From an uncultured bacterium (GTDB lineage Bacteria > Chloroflexota > Anaerolineae > J036 > Brachytrichaceae): 33,813 bases of DNA. Every line of letters begins with the position of its first letter. Positions within the stretch are counted from its first letter, which is position 1. The stretch lies in the NCBI GenBank assembly GCA_903921365.1, contig CAIXPS010000333.1, forward strand, positions 1 to 33,813, given 5' to 3'. The notes below the pieces were generated by a model that made no database searches, had not been told where the DNA came from, and saw nothing but the letters and a program-made list of their open reading frames with translations. Positions 24,653 through 33,235 of this stretch are shown in pieces. Made by a program: the position numbers and the translations under genes.

Positions 24653-27600
24653 GTGACAAATACATTTTTGTTCCCCCCAGACGAAACTCTCGTGCTGGGT
24701 GGCGACAAAGCAAAATTCGACGCCAACGTGCAGGCGATTCAGTTGGCACGCACAATTGTGGATCGGCCTGCCACACCGGACGAGCAACAAGTGTTGTCTC
24801 ACTATACCGGTTGGGGCAGCACGCCGGTACTCAACTACGCATTCCCGGACACCCGCTACCGTGGCAACGTTCGCTGGAATGACGCCAGTCCTGAGATTGC
24901 AGCACTGCACCTGTCGGATGTGGAAATCCGCTCGATGCGTGCCAGCAGCCTGAACGCGCATTACACCGAGCTTGGCGTCATCCGCGCCATGTGGAAAGTA
25001 CTGGCACATCTGGGGATCGGCAAAATTGGCCCGGCCAAAATACTCGAACCCAGTGCCGGTATCGGCCACTTCTTCTCTGCCATGCCGCATGACCTGGCAG
25101 CAACCAGCAAACTCGTGGGGATTGAGTTGGACAAACTCACCTACGACATTCTGAAACTGCTGCATCCCGAAGCCGTGTTGCACAACTGCGGTTTTGAGGC
25201 CACGCAGTTGCCGGGTGCTTACTTCGACGTGGCAATGTCCAACATCCCGTTTGGCGACTACCCGGTGGTGGATGTCGCCATGAAATCGACCTACCTGAAA
25301 GCCGCCATCCACGACTACTTCTTCGCCAAGGCCATCGAGACGGTGCGGCCTGGTGGAATCGTGATGTTCATTACATCACGTTACACAATGGACAAGACCG
25401 ATCCGAGACTTCGCGAGTGGATCGCGGAGCGTGCCGACCTGCTTGGCATGGTGCGGTTGCCCGACGATGCGTTTATGAAGAACGCCGGCACCAAGGTAGT
25501 GACTGACATCATCGTCCTGCGCAAGAAGAACGAGCAGGCGTGTGTTGGGCAGACCGACTGGACAGCAACCACGCGGGTCAAGATGGACAACCGCAATGGC
25601 GATGGCTTTTCGCTGATCACGCTCAATCAAGCCTACGCACAGCATCCTGAATGGGTGTTGGGTACGCCAGTATTGCAGCATGGCATGTATGGCGACGACG
25701 CATACACGGTGCATGGCGATGGGCATGACCTGGAACAGACCATTGCCGACGTTCTCATCAGCATCGTGCCGCAAGACATCATGGTTGACACTCCCCACAC
25801 AGAGGTAGTGCCAGTCAAGATCATTCGCCCGATGTTCTACGTCCCTGACAGTGCGCCGGCGGAATACAAGTTCCGCACAGCGGCGCTGCAACGGGTGTAT
25901 GACACCGCAAAGGAACTGCTGACCGCCGACATCGACGAGAAGATTGGCGAGGCGGCTGAGTTGCGCTTGAATCTCAACCGCGAGTACGACAGCTTTGTCG
26001 TCGCTTACGGCTGCATCAACAGCCCCGCGAATGTGAAGTTTTTCACTGGCAATCCAGCCCTGCCGTTCCTGCGCGCTCTGGAGTCCAACTACGATCCACT
26101 GGCCAAGGGCAGCGACAAAGCCACGTTGTTCCAGCGCAGTACGGTGCGCGGCAACCTGGCAGCACAGGGATGGGCGCAAATGGCGCCTGTCGAACGCGCC
26201 CAGGAAGCGCTGATCACGTCGCTGGACAAACGCGGCAAGGTGGACATTCGCTTCATGGCGAAAATCAGCGGTGACACCAGCAAGGGCGTTACTGCAAAGC
26301 TGGCCGGTCGTATCTTCAAAGAGCCAACCGGCGATTGGGTTACTGCATCGGAGTACCTGAGCGGCAATGTGGTGAAAAAGCTGGCAGATGCCAGAAACAT
26401 CGCAGCTATCGAGCCGGAAACCTATAGCGCCAACGTCGCTGAACTGATGAAGATTCAGCCCGCGCCACTGGGCAGCGGTGATGTCATCGTCCGTATGGGT
26501 GCGCCGTGGATTCCCGCGACAGTCATCAACGACTTTCTCAAGTCGATCATTCAGGGCTATGACGGTACTGTCACACATGTGCCGAGCCTGGCTGAGTGGC
26601 ACATTCGTTGCAACCGTCACTCCTACGCGCTGAACGAGAACGACTTGATCGTCGTGTGGGGAAGTGAGCGCATGGATGCCATTGAGTTAGCGGAATGCAT
26701 CCTGAACATGAAGCAGCCAGTTGTCTACGACACCGTTGATGAAAAACAGGTGATCAATCAGACTGCCACAGTGGTTGCACAGGCACAGGCGGCCAAGATG
26801 AAAGACCGTTTCGCAACGTGGGCATGGCAGGACAGTGACCGCTCGAAGTTGCTGTGCGCGATCTACAACCAGAAGTTCAACTGTCTGCGGCCACGCACTT
26901 ATGATGGAATACATCTGACGTTGCGCGGTCTAAACAACGACATCATCCTGCGCAAGCATCAACTGGATGCAATCTGGCGTGCCATGCAGTCAAAGGCTGT
27001 GCTGCTCGGCCATGTGGTTGGTGCGGGCAAGACGCTGTGCATGGTCTGTGCGGCAATGGAACTGCTGCGGATCGGGCTGGTTCACAAGGGGCTGGTCGTA
27101 GTCCCGAACCATCTGACTGAACAGTGGGCCGCAGAAATCCTGCGCGCCTATCCCAACGCCAACATCCTGGTCGCCAGCCGTGACGACATGGCAAAGTTGA
27201 AGCGCGGCGAGTTCATGTCGAAGATCGCCACGAACAGTTGGGACATCGTTGTGATGCCCATGTCGCAGTTCCGCATGCTGCCGATGTCAGTGCAGGCACA
27301 GATCGATTACGTCGAGGGCGAGATGAAGCGGCTTGAAGAAGCACTGAGCGGCGTCGAAGATGATGATCACGTCTCGCGCAAGACCATCGAGAAGCATCTC
27401 AAGCGCATGGATGCAACACTGCGAACGTTGCTTGCCATGAAGAAGGACAGCACCGAAACCATCACCTGGGAGGAGTTGGGTATCGACCTTTTGATGGTGG
27501 ATGAATGGCACAATTACAAGAACCTGTTCTTCGCGACGAAGATGACGCGGGTGCCGGGACTGCCCAACTCGAAGTCGCAACGTGCGACGGACATGTACAT

Positions 27601-29833
27601 GAAGGTGCGCTACACGCTGGATAAGGGTGGCCGGGTGATCTGCGCCACTGGCACGCCGGTTGCCAATACACTGGCCGAGGTATACACCATGATGCGTTAC
27701 CTGCAACTGGAATTGTTGCAGGAGAACGGCATCGACACGTTTGATGCATGGGCGCAAACGTTCGCAGAGGTCATCCCGATTCTGGAGATGACGCCTGACG
27801 GCAGCGGGTTTCGCCTGAACTCGCGCTTTGCCAAGTTCGTCAACCTGCCAGAACTTGCGACCATGTGGCGGCAGGTGCTGGATGTAAAGAATGCCGACCA
27901 GTTGAACCTGCCATCCCCGAAGCTGCACACTGGCCGCAGTATCGTAGTTGCCACGCCGGGTAGCCAGGGGCTTAAGGAATACATCCAGAAGTTGGTCGAG
28001 CGTGTCGAGAAGATTCGCACTGGCTGTGACCCGCGCATCGACAACATGCTGAAAGTGACCGGCGACGGTCGCAAGGCAGCACTCGATATGCGGTTGGTGG
28101 ATTCAACAGCGCACGACGATCCGGGCGGCAAGATCAATGGGCTGGTAAGTAACGTTACCCGTATCTGGGAAGGCAGCAAGGCGCGTAAAGGCGCACAGTT
28201 GATCTTCTGCGATCTGGGTACGCCCAAGAAGATTCGGCCAGTGGTTGTGGATGAGGAAACGGTGCCAGATCCAGAGGACATCATCGTAGATGTGGACGAA
28301 GAGCAGGAAAGTGTCGCTGAAGCAACGCTTATGAAGGACGTGTACAACGAGATCAAGGCCAAGTTGATTCGGTCGGGGGTTGAAGCGAGTGAAATCGCGT
28401 TTATCCATGACTGCAAGACGCCCGGCCAACGCAGCGAGTTGTTCGCTTCAGTGCGGGAAGGACACATCCGGGTGTTGATCGGGTCCACCGAGAAGATGGG
28501 CACTGGCATGAACGTCCAGAACCTTTTGATCGCCCTCCATGACCTGGACGCCCCCTGGAGGCCGGCTGACATAGAACAACGGCATGGGCGCATGATGCGG
28601 CAAGGTAATGAGTACCCGGAAGTTGCCATCTTCAACTACGTGACCGAAGGCAGCTTCGACGGTTACGTGTGGCAAACGCTTGAGACAAAGGCACGCTTTA
28701 TCTCGCAGATCATGGCCGGTGAGATCACCGCCCGGACTGCGGAAGATGTCGGCGAGATGGTACTGAGCATGTCGGCTGTGAAGGCGCTTGCCAGTGGCAA
28801 TCCCAAGGTCATGCAGCGTGTCGCTGTCGAGATGGAACTCACCAAAATGAGTCACATCATGGCAGCGTGGCGCAGCAGCAAAGCCAACATGCAGTATGAC
28901 CTGACCGCCATGCCAGCCAGCATTGTCGGCGCTGAGAAAGAAGTCAAGCTGCATGGTGACATCTTTGAAGCGTTCAAGACGAACGTGGGCGACTTCAGTA
29001 TCGAGTTGGTATTGAATCCCAAGAACTCGCAGACCGTTGTTCTCACCAAACGTGAGGATGCCGGTAAGCAGATCCGGGAACTGGCCGAGGCGTGCTATCA
29101 GATTGTCAAGCACACCGTGACCATTGACGTGCACGGCCACAAATACTTTGAGATCGGCGCGTACAAGGGCATGCGCCTGTTGCTCAAGGCATTCGCCAAC
29201 CCCGCAGTCAAGCCGGAAATCTGGCCTGCGTTCGGCGACGACATGATCGAGTTCTATTCCGCGACGGTGGGTGATTCCGACATCGGGGTTATCCAGAGCC
29301 TTGAGGCGCAGTTGCGCGGATCCGAGAAGCGTCTTGCCACGGCCAGAGAACGTCTTGCCATGATGGTTGAACGACAGACGCTGTTAGAAGTAGAAGTCAG
29401 CAAGCCGTGGGAGAACGCTGAGAAGTATCTGAAGATGCAGCGCCAGTTGGCAATCCTTGACATTGAGTTGGCGAAGGCCAGCGTCAGTATCGACACTGGC
29501 GGGGCGGAACTGTTTCGCGCTGATCAAGCCGCTGAAGTTACATCGACGTTCAGCATCCTTGAGATCATGGACTGGCTGCGGGAACTGCACTACCCCACAG
29601 TGACGTGCAATGTGATCGACACGCCATTGCCGATTGTCGAGTCGCAGAACGCAACGCCAGAATTGGCCAGGCCAAATTCAGTTGAACCCGACGAGAAGGC
29701 CATCGAGGAACAGATCGCCAAGATCAACGACTCGCAGGCCAAGCTCATCTTTGGTGTTCTGCAATCCAACGGGATCAAGAAGCGCGCCAAGACATACGTA
29801 GTCCCGGAATCTCAAGCCGGGTTTGGCTGGTAG
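24653..29833 (+). CDS. N6-adenine methyltransferase-like / SNF2-type helicase fusion (DarB-like antirestriction protein)
   Basis: This 1726-residue protein has a class I methyltransferase-like domain near the N-terminus. The AdoMet motif is EPSAGIGHF (about 132-140) and the catalytic-loop position reads SNIPFGDY (about 195-202), where N6-adenine methylases have NPPY/F. A superfamily 2 helicase follows: GHVVGAGKT with the Walker lysine near 793, DEWH (950-953), GTP in ATGTPVANT, GTGMNVQ and QRHGRMMRQG (near 1309). The C-terminus is coiled coil. Large fusions like this occur in phages and conjugative elements; phage P1 DarB, which protects incoming DNA from restriction, is the best-known relative. 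The GTG start has AAGGA 5 nt upstream. Codon use and G+C are higher than in the genes to the left. Loss of the second motif IV residue (NIPF) leaves methylation activity uncertain. Confidence 0.88.
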   Translation: MTNTFLFPPDETLVLGGDKAKFDANVQAIQLARTIVDRPATPDEQQVLSHYTGWGSTPVLNYAFPDTRYRGNVRWNDASPEIAALHLSDVEIRSMRASSLNAHYTELGVIRAMWKVLAHLGIGKIGPAKILEPSAGIGHFFSAMPHDLAATSKLVGIELDKLTYDILKLLHPEAVLHNCGFEATQLPGAYFDVAMSNIPFGDYPVVDVAMKSTYLKAAIHDYFFAKAIETVRPGGIVMFITSRYTMDKTDPRLREWIAERADLLGMVRLPDDAFMKNAGTKVVTDIIVLRKKNEQACVGQTDWTATTRVKMDNRNGDGFSLITLNQAYAQHPEWVLGTPVLQHGMYGDDAYTVHGDGHDLEQTIADVLISIVPQDIMVDTPHTEVVPVKIIRPMFYVPDSAPAEYKFRTAALQRVYDTAKELLTADIDEKIGEAAELRLNLNREYDSFVVAYGCINSPANVKFFTGNPALPFLRALESNYDPLAKGSDKATLFQRSTVRGNLAAQGWAQMAPVERAQEALITSLDKRGKVDIRFMAKISGDTSKGVTAKLAGRIFKEPTGDWVTASEYLSGNVVKKLADARNIAAIEPETYSANVAELMKIQPAPLGSGDVIVRMGAPWIPATVINDFLKSIIQGYDGTVTHVPSLAEWHIRCNRHSYALNENDLIVVWGSERMDAIELAECILNMKQPVVYDTVDEKQVINQTATVVAQAQAAKMKDRFATWAWQDSDRSKLLCAIYNQKFNCLRPRTYDGIHLTLRGLNNDIILRKHQLDAIWRAMQSKAVLLGHVVGAGKTLCMVCAAMELLRIGLVHKGLVVVPNHLTEQWAAEILRAYPNANILVASRDDMAKLKRGEFMSKIATNSWDIVVMPMSQFRMLPMSVQAQIDYVEGEMKRLEEALSGVEDDDHVSRKTIEKHLKRMDATLRTLLAMKKDSTETITWEELGIDLLMVDEWHNYKNLFFATKMTRVPGLPNSKSQRATDMYMKVRYTLDKGGRVICATGTPVANTLAEVYTMMRYLQLELLQENGIDTFDAWAQTFAEVIPILEMTPDGSGFRLNSRFAKFVNLPELATMWRQVLDVKNADQLNLPSPKLHTGRSIVVATPGSQGLKEYIQKLVERVEKIRTGCDPRIDNMLKVTGDGRKAALDMRLVDSTAHDDPGGKINGLVSNVTRIWEGSKARKGAQLIFCDLGTPKKIRPVVVDEETVPDPEDIIVDVDEEQESVAEATLMKDVYNEIKAKLIRSGVEASEIAFIHDCKTPGQRSELFASVREGHIRVLIGSTEKMGTGMNVQNLLIALHDLDAPWRPADIEQRHGRMMRQGNEYPEVAIFNYVTEGSFDGYVWQTLETKARFISQIMAGEITARTAEDVGEMVLSMSAVKALASGNPKVMQRVAVEMELTKMSHIMAAWRSSKANMQYDLTAMPASIVGAEKEVKLHGDIFEAFKTNVGDFSIELVLNPKNSQTVVLTKREDAGKQIRELAEACYQIVKHTVTIDVHGHKYFEIGAYKGMRLLLKAFANPAVKPEIWPAFGDDMIEFYSATVGDSDIGVIQSLEAQLRGSEKRLATARERLAMMVERQTLLEVEVSKPWENAEKYLKMQRQLAILDIELAKASVSIDTGGAELFRADQAAEVTSTFSILEIMDWLRELHYPTVTCNVIDTPLPIVESQNATPELARPNSVEPDEKAIEEQIAKINDSQAKLIFGVLQSNGIKKRAKTYVVPESQAGFGW

Positions 29834-29840
29834 CCCCTCA

Positions 29841-29862
29841 CAGCAGCTTGGTGAGCCTGCTG
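29841..29862. repeat. bulged hairpin after the large helicase gene
   Basis: CAGCAG (29841-29846) pairs with CTGCTG (29857-29862), extended inward by CT/AG across a one-base bulge. It lies 8 bp after the stop codon. No T run follows. Confidence 0.4.
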
Positions 29863-29873
29863 GTAGTCCCGAA

Positions 29874-29906
29874 ACTCATCGTTGTAAAAACTTTACAGCG
29901 ATGAGT
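29874..29906. promoter_or_regulatory. 33-bp near-perfect inverted repeat (operator or structured site)
   Basis: ACTCATCGTTGTAAA (29874-29888) and TTTACAGCGATGAGT (29892-29906) are reverse complements over 15 bp with a single mismatch (a G-U pair in RNA) around AAC. It lies 35 bp before the next gene's GTG and has no T run, so it is either an operator for a dimeric regulator or a site of element processing. It is by far the longest intergenic palindrome I saw. Confidence 0.6.
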
Positions 29907-29940
29907 CAAGCAGCGACGATGCAGGTATAGGAGGTAATCA

Positions 29941-30435
29941 GTGGATAGAGCGAAGGCAATTATGGGGACGCTGTTGCTGAACAACCAGGATGCACTGTGG
30001 GAGATCGACCGCACTCGACTGGCATTGACCATCGAGAGTTGGTTTCCGCGTGAAAAGAAGCGCGATGATCCGGTGAGGTACACGACAGTTGAGGAACAGC
30101 GCGAGCTGCGTCTCACGGTGATCGGAAACCTGTTTGGACGCGGCGCGAACAATCCCTTGACATCATTCAAAGTACCGACAGCAGATGAACCCGACAACAT
30201 GGCACTTACTGAGGCCAAAGCACTGGCCGTGTTTATCCAGCGCATGAGCCTGGATGTGCATGGCGAAGTGAAGGACGAATACTACCGGGTATCAAAGGAG
30301 ATGCTGGATGACAAAGAACGTGAGTGGAAAATCGCAGAAGCCGAACGTCAGCGCCTGGAGAGCCTCGGTCAAGTCGATGGATTTGGCGACATTCAGTTGC
30401 TACTGCCCGATCTGCTCCCGTCCGGCACAGGTTGA
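29941..30435 (+). CDS. hypothetical mobile-element protein, 164 aa
   Basis: The family is not recognised. It is a charged, mostly helical protein with an N-terminal segment MDRAKAIMGTLLLNNQDALW, a central AVFIQRMSLDVHGEVKDEYY and a long acidic/basic helix (EMLDDKEREWKIAEAERQRL). The GTG start has a strong AGGAGG site 6 nt upstream. Its 3' end overlaps the HNH gene by 128 bp in another frame, an unusually long overlap, and both proteins appear to need the shared region. There is no cysteine cluster or catalytic motif. Its place between a DarB-like protein and recombination genes suggests a replication or recombination accessory. Confidence 0.6.
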   Translation: MDRAKAIMGTLLLNNQDALWEIDRTRLALTIESWFPREKKRDDPVRYTTVEEQRELRLTVIGNLFGRGANNPLTSFKVPTADEPDNMALTEAKALAVFIQRMSLDVHGEVKDEYYRVSKEMLDDKEREWKIAEAERQRLESLGQVDGFGDIQLLLPDLLPSGTG

Positions 30436-30772
30436 GCATGAATTGTGGATTCCAAAGAGCGCCGTAATGTGCGCCCGGATGGAGAAGCGGGCAGCGATCA
30501 ACGTGCCGGAGAACATGGTGTTGATCTGCAACGCCTGCAACATGGAGATGACCGCCGCTATGCAGGTTATCGCCAGACGAGAGAAGTGTAGACAAATGGG
30601 CCAGATACAAGTCCTTGAGGACGGTGATCTACCTGGCCCAATGTCAGATTGGGAGCTGATCGTCATCGGGAATAGTCGCATACAGCGATGGCTGAACAGC
30701 ATGGATATGGTGGCGGAGTACAGCGTATGGAAGATGGCAAGGTTGGGGGAACTGATGTCCCCTACTACGTAA
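30308..30772 (+). CDS. HNH endonuclease-like protein
   Basis: A zinc-supported HNH fold is visible: C33-C36 (CYCPIC), H44-E45 in VEHELWIP, N69 and C74-C77 in NMVLICNACN. Those are the two zinc cysteine pairs and the H/E and N positions expected of an HNH nuclease. The 70 or so C-terminal residues (DGDLPGPMSDWELIVIG and onward) are helical and unrecognised. ATG 30308 has AAAGGAG 7 nt upstream, so the 128-bp overlap with the preceding gene looks real; a later start at Met24 (30377) would keep the whole domain but lacks a ribosome site. Such small HNH proteins accompany recombinases in phages and plasmids and may cut DNA junctions or ends. Confidence 0.75.
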   Translation: MTKNVSGKSQKPNVSAWRASVKSMDLATFSCYCPICSRPAQVEHELWIPKSAVMCARMEKRAAINVPENMVLICNACNMEMTAAMQVIARREKCRQMGQIQVLEDGDLPGPMSDWELIVIGNSRIQRWLNSMDMVAEYSVWKMARLGELMSPTT

Positions 30773-31038
30773 TGATCGTCGAACGCAAGCCCGGATTAAC
30801 CGGGCTGCTGGTCAGTGCCAGCAAGGAAATACTGGTAAGGAGCACGCCTATTACCAGCAAGGAAATGTCGCAGCGGGTCGGCGCAGACATCGCAGAGTTG
30901 TTGCGGCCCAAGTGCGTGCAGATGACGGAACCGGAGATCCACCAGCACACGAACATCGAGACACTCGACAAGTTCGGTGTGGCAGGTTGGGTCATTCTCT
31001 ACCGTGACGTTGACCTGCAATCCGCAGGACTATTGTAA
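30727..31038 (+). CDS. hypothetical protein, 103 aa
   Basis: This small alpha/beta protein is not recognised: a strand-turn-strand start (VPYYVMIVERKPG, then LLVSASKEILV), a helix (EMSQRVGADIAELL) and a C-terminal strand (VAGWVILYRDVDL). ATG 30727 has GGAG about 8 nt upstream. ATG 30772, which overlaps the HNH stop as TAATG, gives an 88-residue form, and ATG 30688 a longer one. It lies 8 bp before the Sak4-like gene, so they are probably co-translated. A role in recombination is guilt by association only. Confidence 0.55.
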   Translation: MEDGKVGGTDVPYYVMIVERKPGLTGLLVSASKEILVRSTPITSKEMSQRVGADIAELLRPKCVQMTEPEIHQHTNIETLDKFGVAGWVILYRDVDLQSAGLL

Positions 31039-31046
31039 GGAGACAT

Positions 31047-32204
31047 ATGGATTTCATTGATATTGAGCTGCCGTGGAAACCGATCAAGGTGCTGCTGCGC
31101 GGCCCGACAGGCGCCGGCAAGACCATGAACGGCCTGCGCATTGCCACGATGCTGGCAGAGGGTAAGCCGGTAGCATTTCTTGACAGTGAGTCGGGACGCG
31201 GCCAACTCATGGCACGCGCATTCAAGTTCAAGTATGCCAGCTTGAGCGGGAACTACAGCCCTGCGCGGTATGTGGAGGCCATCGACAGCGCGATCAGCGC
31301 CGGGTTTGGCGCGATTGTGCTGGACAGCCTGACGCAAGCGTGGAGTGGCGTTAATGGCACGCTCGATCAGGTGAACAGCCGTGGCGGTAACACCTTCACC
31401 GATGGATGGGGCAAGGTTGGAGCGCCGTTGCAGAGCACTTTCATGGATGCCATCATTAGTTGCCCGGTGCCGATGGTCTGCACCGTCCGTTCGAAGATGG
31501 GCTATGACGTGAACAAGGATGACCGTGGCAAGTCAGTTCCAACCGCTATCGGCATGGAGCCTGAACAGCGCCGCGACCTGTCATACGAGTTTGACGTGGT
31601 GCTGGACGTGACAATGGATCACGAGGCGCATGTCGTCAAGATGCCGCCCATCGAGGGGCTTGCGACGAACATCGCTGCCGATGGATATGTGGCATGGTTC
31701 ACCAAGGTTACGGAGTGGTTGCGCACAGGCGTGATGACGCCGCAGACGTGGGCCGAGATCAAGTCGCGGCTGCATGGCGATTCCAATCGTATGGAGTTGG
31801 CGCGCCAGTGCAAGAACAGCGGCAAGAATGTGGCCGAGACGTGGATCATCGTGCAGGCCGAGCCTGCGCACATCGATGCCGTTGTCGCAGCGCCGATTGT
31901 GGTTGAGTCGGACACGATTGAAGATGAGCCGGAGATTGTCGAGGAGTTAGCGGTCATGCCTGGTACGCCCGTCGAGACAGTGGTTAAGCCACCCGTTCAG
32001 ACAATCGTGACACCCACTGTGGAGCCAATTACCTGGGGCAAGGTAATGACCTTTGCCGCCGAGAACGACAAGGGACAGGCAAACGGCCAGAAAGGTGTGC
32101 TCACGAGTAAGGCCAAGGCGCTGCGTGTCAACGATAAGACAGCAAACGAAGCAATGGCGGTACTGGAAGGTCTGGTCAAGGATCGTGTCATCGTGCCAGT
32201 TTAG
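31047..32204 (+). CDS. RecA-fold ATPase, Sak4-like phage/plasmid recombinase
   Basis: The protein has a Walker A motif RGPTGAGKT (18-26) and a Walker B ending in D93 (AIVLDSLTQAW) within a compact RecA-type core of about 220 residues. The DS..Q.W pattern after Walker B is typical of the AAA_24/Sak4 group, single-strand-annealing or RecA-like recombinases of phages. A helical part (about 225-275) follows. Then comes an acidic, valine/proline-rich linker (EIVEELAVMPGTPVETVVKP) and a C-terminal helical tail. The linker looks flexible and may serve as an SSB-interaction or oligomerisation tail (inference). AAGGAG lies 5 nt before the ATG. With the HNH gene it forms a recombination module. Confidence 0.82.
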   Translation: MDFIDIELPWKPIKVLLRGPTGAGKTMNGLRIATMLAEGKPVAFLDSESGRGQLMARAFKFKYASLSGNYSPARYVEAIDSAISAGFGAIVLDSLTQAWSGVNGTLDQVNSRGGNTFTDGWGKVGAPLQSTFMDAIISCPVPMVCTVRSKMGYDVNKDDRGKSVPTAIGMEPEQRRDLSYEFDVVLDVTMDHEAHVVKMPPIEGLATNIAADGYVAWFTKVTEWLRTGVMTPQTWAEIKSRLHGDSNRMELARQCKNSGKNVAETWIIVQAEPAHIDAVVAAPIVVESDTIEDEPEIVEELAVMPGTPVETVVKPPVQTIVTPTVEPITWGKVMTFAAENDKGQANGQKGVLTSKAKALRVNDKTANEAMAVLEGLVKDRVIVPV

Positions 32205-32205
32205 A

Positions 32206-32222
32206 AATTGGCCGGGCCAATT
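32206..32222. repeat. 17-bp perfect palindrome after the Sak4-like gene
   Basis: AATTGGCC, a central G, then GGCCAATT, beginning 2 bp after the stop codon. As RNA it forms a 7-bp stem with a CGG loop, without a T run. A similar but imperfect palindrome (AATTGGCC A GGCCAAATT) occurs inside the large helicase gene near 29661-29678. It may be a weak terminator or a protein-binding site. Confidence 0.45.
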
Positions 32223-32292
32223 CTGGTGACTCACAATGAGGTTGCTTACGGAGGCAGCCTCACGAGTGTATTGCCATAGTCAAAGCTGTACA

Positions 32293-32547
32293 ATGTCGCT
32301 GAGACACAATGTGAAATATATCTACCTCTTTACCTATGTATTGACCGACAAGACCGGACAAATCCACTTTGATCGTTGCGAAATAGCCACTGATAGTGAA
32401 ATATCATCGCTGGCTGAGTTGGAGGTATTTGAGGCGAAAGTCCTGCGAATCCATCGCGACAAAGCTGTCCAGTGCCGACTTAGTTCGCCACCTTATATGT
32501 TGCGAGTGGAACAAACAACTGAAGTTGATCTTAATTTAGGCGAGTAG
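32293..32547 (+). CDS. hypothetical protein, 84 aa
   Basis: This small protein is of unknown family. From ATG 32293 it begins MSLRHNVKYIYLFTYVLTDK, a beta hairpin (YLFTYVLTDKTGQIHFDRCE) and then a helix (SSLAELEVFEAKVLRIHRDK), ending in an acidic tail. An in-frame ATG at 32236 adds 19 residues with no better ribosome site; neither start has a good one, which lowers confidence. It is on the same strand as the module around it. Confidence 0.45.
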   Translation: MSLRHNVKYIYLFTYVLTDKTGQIHFDRCEIATDSEISSLAELEVFEAKVLRIHRDKAVQCRLSSPPYMLRVEQTTEVDLNLGE

Positions 32548-32563
32548 AAAAACTGATACCGCC

Positions 32564-32749
32564 ATGCAGATGCGCATCCTCATTGAAACGGTGATCCAAC
32601 GCTTCTAGCGCTACCGGTACTCAAGCAAGGCGCAAGAGTACCTAGTGCCGTATACATGGGTGAAACGCGATTTGCATGGCCGTGTCAAAATGATCGTGAT
32701 TGGCAGATGGGATGGGGTCGATTCCAGAAGTCCACGTCAACTGCACTAA
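32564..32749 (+). pseudogene. small ORF interrupted by in-frame amber codon
   Basis: From ATG 32564 the frame reads MQMRILIETVIQRF, then TAG (32606-32608), then about 46 codons to TAA 32747. The later part is protein-like: YLVPYTWVKRDLHGR, VKMIVIGRWDG, with alternating hydrophobic strands and a W-D-G turn. It could be a gene killed by a point mutation, a fragment started at an internal GTG (about 32645), or a readthrough gene. The family is not recognised with certainty. Confidence 0.4.
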
Positions 32750-32785
32750 ACCAGCCTCGTATTACACAGTTATGGGGATATTTGA

Positions 32786-33118
32786 GTGTCGATACCGGAC
32801 GCAAATCATAAGCCGGAAGCACCACTCGACGACGAAGATCCATATGTCAACGATGATATTGAGAACGAGATGTTGGCTCTCGATGGTGGATACTCGTTTT
32901 TAAGTCCGATTTGTAATAGGTGCGCACACTATACCCACCACAATGGCCCATTGTCGTGCGATGCCTACCCAGGCCCGGTTAATCGCTGGATTATCAAGAA
33001 CGCTGCCATTCCGTTGTACATCTGGCGTGGAAACCACGACCACAAGACGCACTATCCCGGCGACCACGGGATTATGTTTGAGCCAAGACCGCGACGGCCT
33101 CTGCCTGAACGGGAATGA
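32786..33118 (+). CDS. small Cys/His hypothetical protein (CxxCxH family)
   Basis: This 110-residue protein has an acidic N-terminus and a compact motif C43-x2-C46-x-H48 and C58 (CNRCAHYTHHNGPLSCDAYP). It is followed by a proline-rich turn and GNHDHKTHYPGDHGIMFEP. From memory this C..C.H...C.A.P...H..P.GD.GI.FE arrangement is a widespread, uncharacterised family of small bacterial proteins. Zinc binding by the three cysteines and a histidine is likely. The start is GTG with GGGGA 9 nt upstream. It has no partner beyond its mobile-element neighbours. Confidence 0.65.
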   Translation: MSIPDANHKPEAPLDDEDPYVNDDIENEMLALDGGYSFLSPICNRCAHYTHHNGPLSCDAYPGPVNRWIIKNAAIPLYIWRGNHDHKTHYPGDHGIMFEPRPRRPLPERE

Positions 33119-33235
33119 TCAGGATCTCCCTTGCGGGTATGAGTCCCCATTTCCTCACCCCAGAGGCCTGCCTGCAATCATACAACTGTCGAATGGGTCA
33201 TTTTCTGAAGTATCATCTCTCCCACGGGGATGAAC

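Noticed and set aside
24653-29833. Long minus-strand open frames opposite the large helicase gene
   Set aside because: They are antisense shadows of GC-richer coding sequence; only the plus frame shows helicase and methyltransferase motifs in order.
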